This document shows, in pieces, positions 4,646 through 5,613 of a stretch of 5,613 nt of DNA. The position numbers were made by a program, and so were the translations under genes. Every line of letters starts with the position of its first letter. Within the stretch, counting starts at the first letter, position 1. The DNA comes from Nitrososphaeria archaeon (lineage in GTDB: Archaea; Thermoproteota; Nitrososphaeria; Geothermarchaeales; JDFR-13): assembly GCA_027000765.1 (NCBI GenBank), contig JALTNJ010000107.1, forward strand, positions 1 through 5,613, read 5' to 3'. The notes under the pieces were generated by a model that made no database searches, was not told where the DNA came from, and worked only from the letters and a program-made list of their open reading frames with translations.

Positions 4646-5613
4646 TTGCAGTATAGGAGGTTTGGGAAGACCGATATGAAGTTCAGCGTAATCGGTTTAG
4701 GAGCATGGCAGGCGGGTATGAAGAGCTGGGGGAAAAACTATACTTTGGAAGATGTGGTGAAGGCTGTTGAAACGGCGTTTGAAGAAGGGATAAACTTCGT
4801 CGATACCGCGGAGATATATGGTGGAGGGAGGTCTGAGGAGGTTCTAGGCCAAGTACTCAGGGAATGGGGAGACAGTATACATGTAGCGACTAAGGTCTCT
4901 GGATATAATGCGAGGCCAGGCAAGATTGAGAAGTCTCTAAGATCCAGTTTGAAGAGGCTCCAGAGACGATATATAGACCTCTATCAGATTCATTGGCCTC
5001 CAAGTATATATACCTCCCTCCCGAGAGTAGCTAGGGAGCTTGAGATGCTTGTGGATAAAGGACTTATAAGATATATCGGTGTGAGCAACTTCCCTAGGGA
5101 TATCTTGGAGGAATTCATGGGGTATATGCGTAAATATGAGGTTGTAAGCAACCAGGTGAGGTATAGCTTACTCCATAGAGCTGTTGAAAAGAATCTTTAT
5201 CCCTTTATGAAGGAAAATAACATTGAGTTGATTGCATGGAGCCCCTTGGACAAAGGTGTTTTAGCCGGGAAGTTTAAGGCCGATGCACCTGCTAAATACA
5301 TGGATTCTGGTTTTAAAAGGGTTAAGAGAGCACATGAACTAATAGTTAAGTTACGTGAAATAGCTGATAAACACGGTGTTTCAATGGCTCAGGTAAGCCT
5401 TGCATGGCTTGTCGCTAAGGGGGCTTATCCAATTCCAGGCGCCAAACGCCCTTCCCAAGCTAGGGATAACGCGGGTGCAGGGGACCTGAGGCTTGACACT
5501 GAGGATATTCATATGTTGGATGAGTTATCAAAAGGCTTTAGAGATGGTGAGGTAGGGACTATAATGCCTAGGGTCATTCCAAACATAATACAGCAATTAT
5601 TCATCGGGATACT
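4646..5613 (+). CDS. Aldo/keto reductase (3' end outside window)
   Basis: A TIM-barrel NAD(P)H-dependent oxidoreductase that interconverts aldehydes or ketones and alcohols. At least 322 residues are present and no stop is met before the window ends. The TTG start gives MQYRRFGKTDMKFSVIGLG, the usual opening of bacterial and archaeal members. The catalytic tetrad is intact: D53 and Y58 (DTAEIYG), K83 (ATKV) and H116 (QIHWP). GVSNF at 145-149, SNQVRYS at 168-174 and WSPL at 198-201 are cofactor-site motifs. PGAKRPSQARDN at 264-275 is the loop that binds the 2'-phosphate of NADP(H), with basic K267, R268 and R273. The core ends near residue 297, and a hydrophobic stretch (IPNIIQQLFIGI, 311-322) follows. 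Substrate is not readable. The gene is transcribed away from the dehydrogenase with 87 bp between their starts, so shared control is possible. The frame is open throughout with no sign of decay. Confidence 0.9.
   Translation, partial: MQYRRFGKTDMKFSVIGLGAWQAGMKSWGKNYTLEDVVKAVETAFEEGINFVDTAEIYGGGRSEEVLGQVLREWGDSIHVATKVSGYNARPGKIEKSLRSSLKRLQRRYIDLYQIHWPPSIYTSLPRVARELEMLVDKGLIRYIGVSNFPRDILEEFMGYMRKYEVVSNQVRYSLLHRAVEKNLYPFMKENNIELIAWSPLDKGVLAGKFKADAPAKYMDSGFKRVKRAHELIVKLREIADKHGVSMAQVSLAWLVAKGAYPIPGAKRPSQARDNAGAGDLRLDTEDIHMLDELSKGFRDGEVGTIMPRVIPNIIQQLFIGI

Noticed and set aside
4738..4923. 61-codon minus-strand frame inside the aldo/keto reductase
   Set aside because: The plus strand here encodes the conserved D53/Y58/K83 active-site region without interruption.

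Overview
The window looks like a piece of a thermophilic crenarchaeal (Thermoproteota) chromosome. The signs are: arginine coded mostly by AGG/AGA and isoleucine often by ATA; A/T-rich TATA-like boxes about 26 bp upstream of several starts, so transcripts would be leaderless or nearly so; a TTG start preceded by a Shine-Dalgarno motif; and a TtuA-type tRNA 2-thiolation enzyme, a family typical of thermophiles and archaea. Genus cannot be fixed from the sequence alone. No rRNA, tRNA, CRISPR array, insertion sequence or integration site was seen.

Layout from left to right. (1) Positions 1-107, minus strand: the first 35 codons of a GT-B (MurG/GT28-like) glycosyltransferase, cut by the window edge. 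(2) Positions 108-211: a divergent promoter region. (3) 212-1141, plus: a TtuA/Ncs6-family tRNA thiouridine synthetase with all expected cysteines and the PP-loop. (4) 1142-1350: a 209-bp non-coding stretch with two overlapping inverted repeats, a T-rich tract, TATA-like boxes and a ten-codon mini-ORF just before the next gene. (5) 1351-2238, plus: a ten-helix EamA/DMT transporter. (6) 2239-2272: a 34-bp convergent gap with a GGGGCCCC palindrome. (7) 2273-3385, minus: a class V PLP aminotransferase of the serine-pyruvate/alanine-glyoxylate type with a divergent lysine-site signature. (8) 3386-3451: a short gap that begins inside a 30-bp hairpin straddling the stop codon of the next gene. (9) 3452-4558, minus: a saccharopine-dehydrogenase-fold enzyme resembling lysine 6-dehydrogenase. 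(10) 4559-4645: a compact divergent promoter region. (11) 4646-5613, plus: an aldo/keto reductase starting at TTG and running off the right edge.

The dehydrogenase, the aminotransferase and the divergent aldo/keto reductase form a plausible amino-acid/aldehyde metabolism neighbourhood: oxidative deamination, transamination and aldehyde reduction. The DMT transporter could move a related metabolite. That functional link is inference from proximity and family chemistry only. The thiolation enzyme and the glycosyltransferase look unrelated to it. I see no convincing new defence or mobile system. The most unusual material is in the non-coding pieces: the stop-codon hairpin at 3441-3470 and the structured leader region at 1142-1350.
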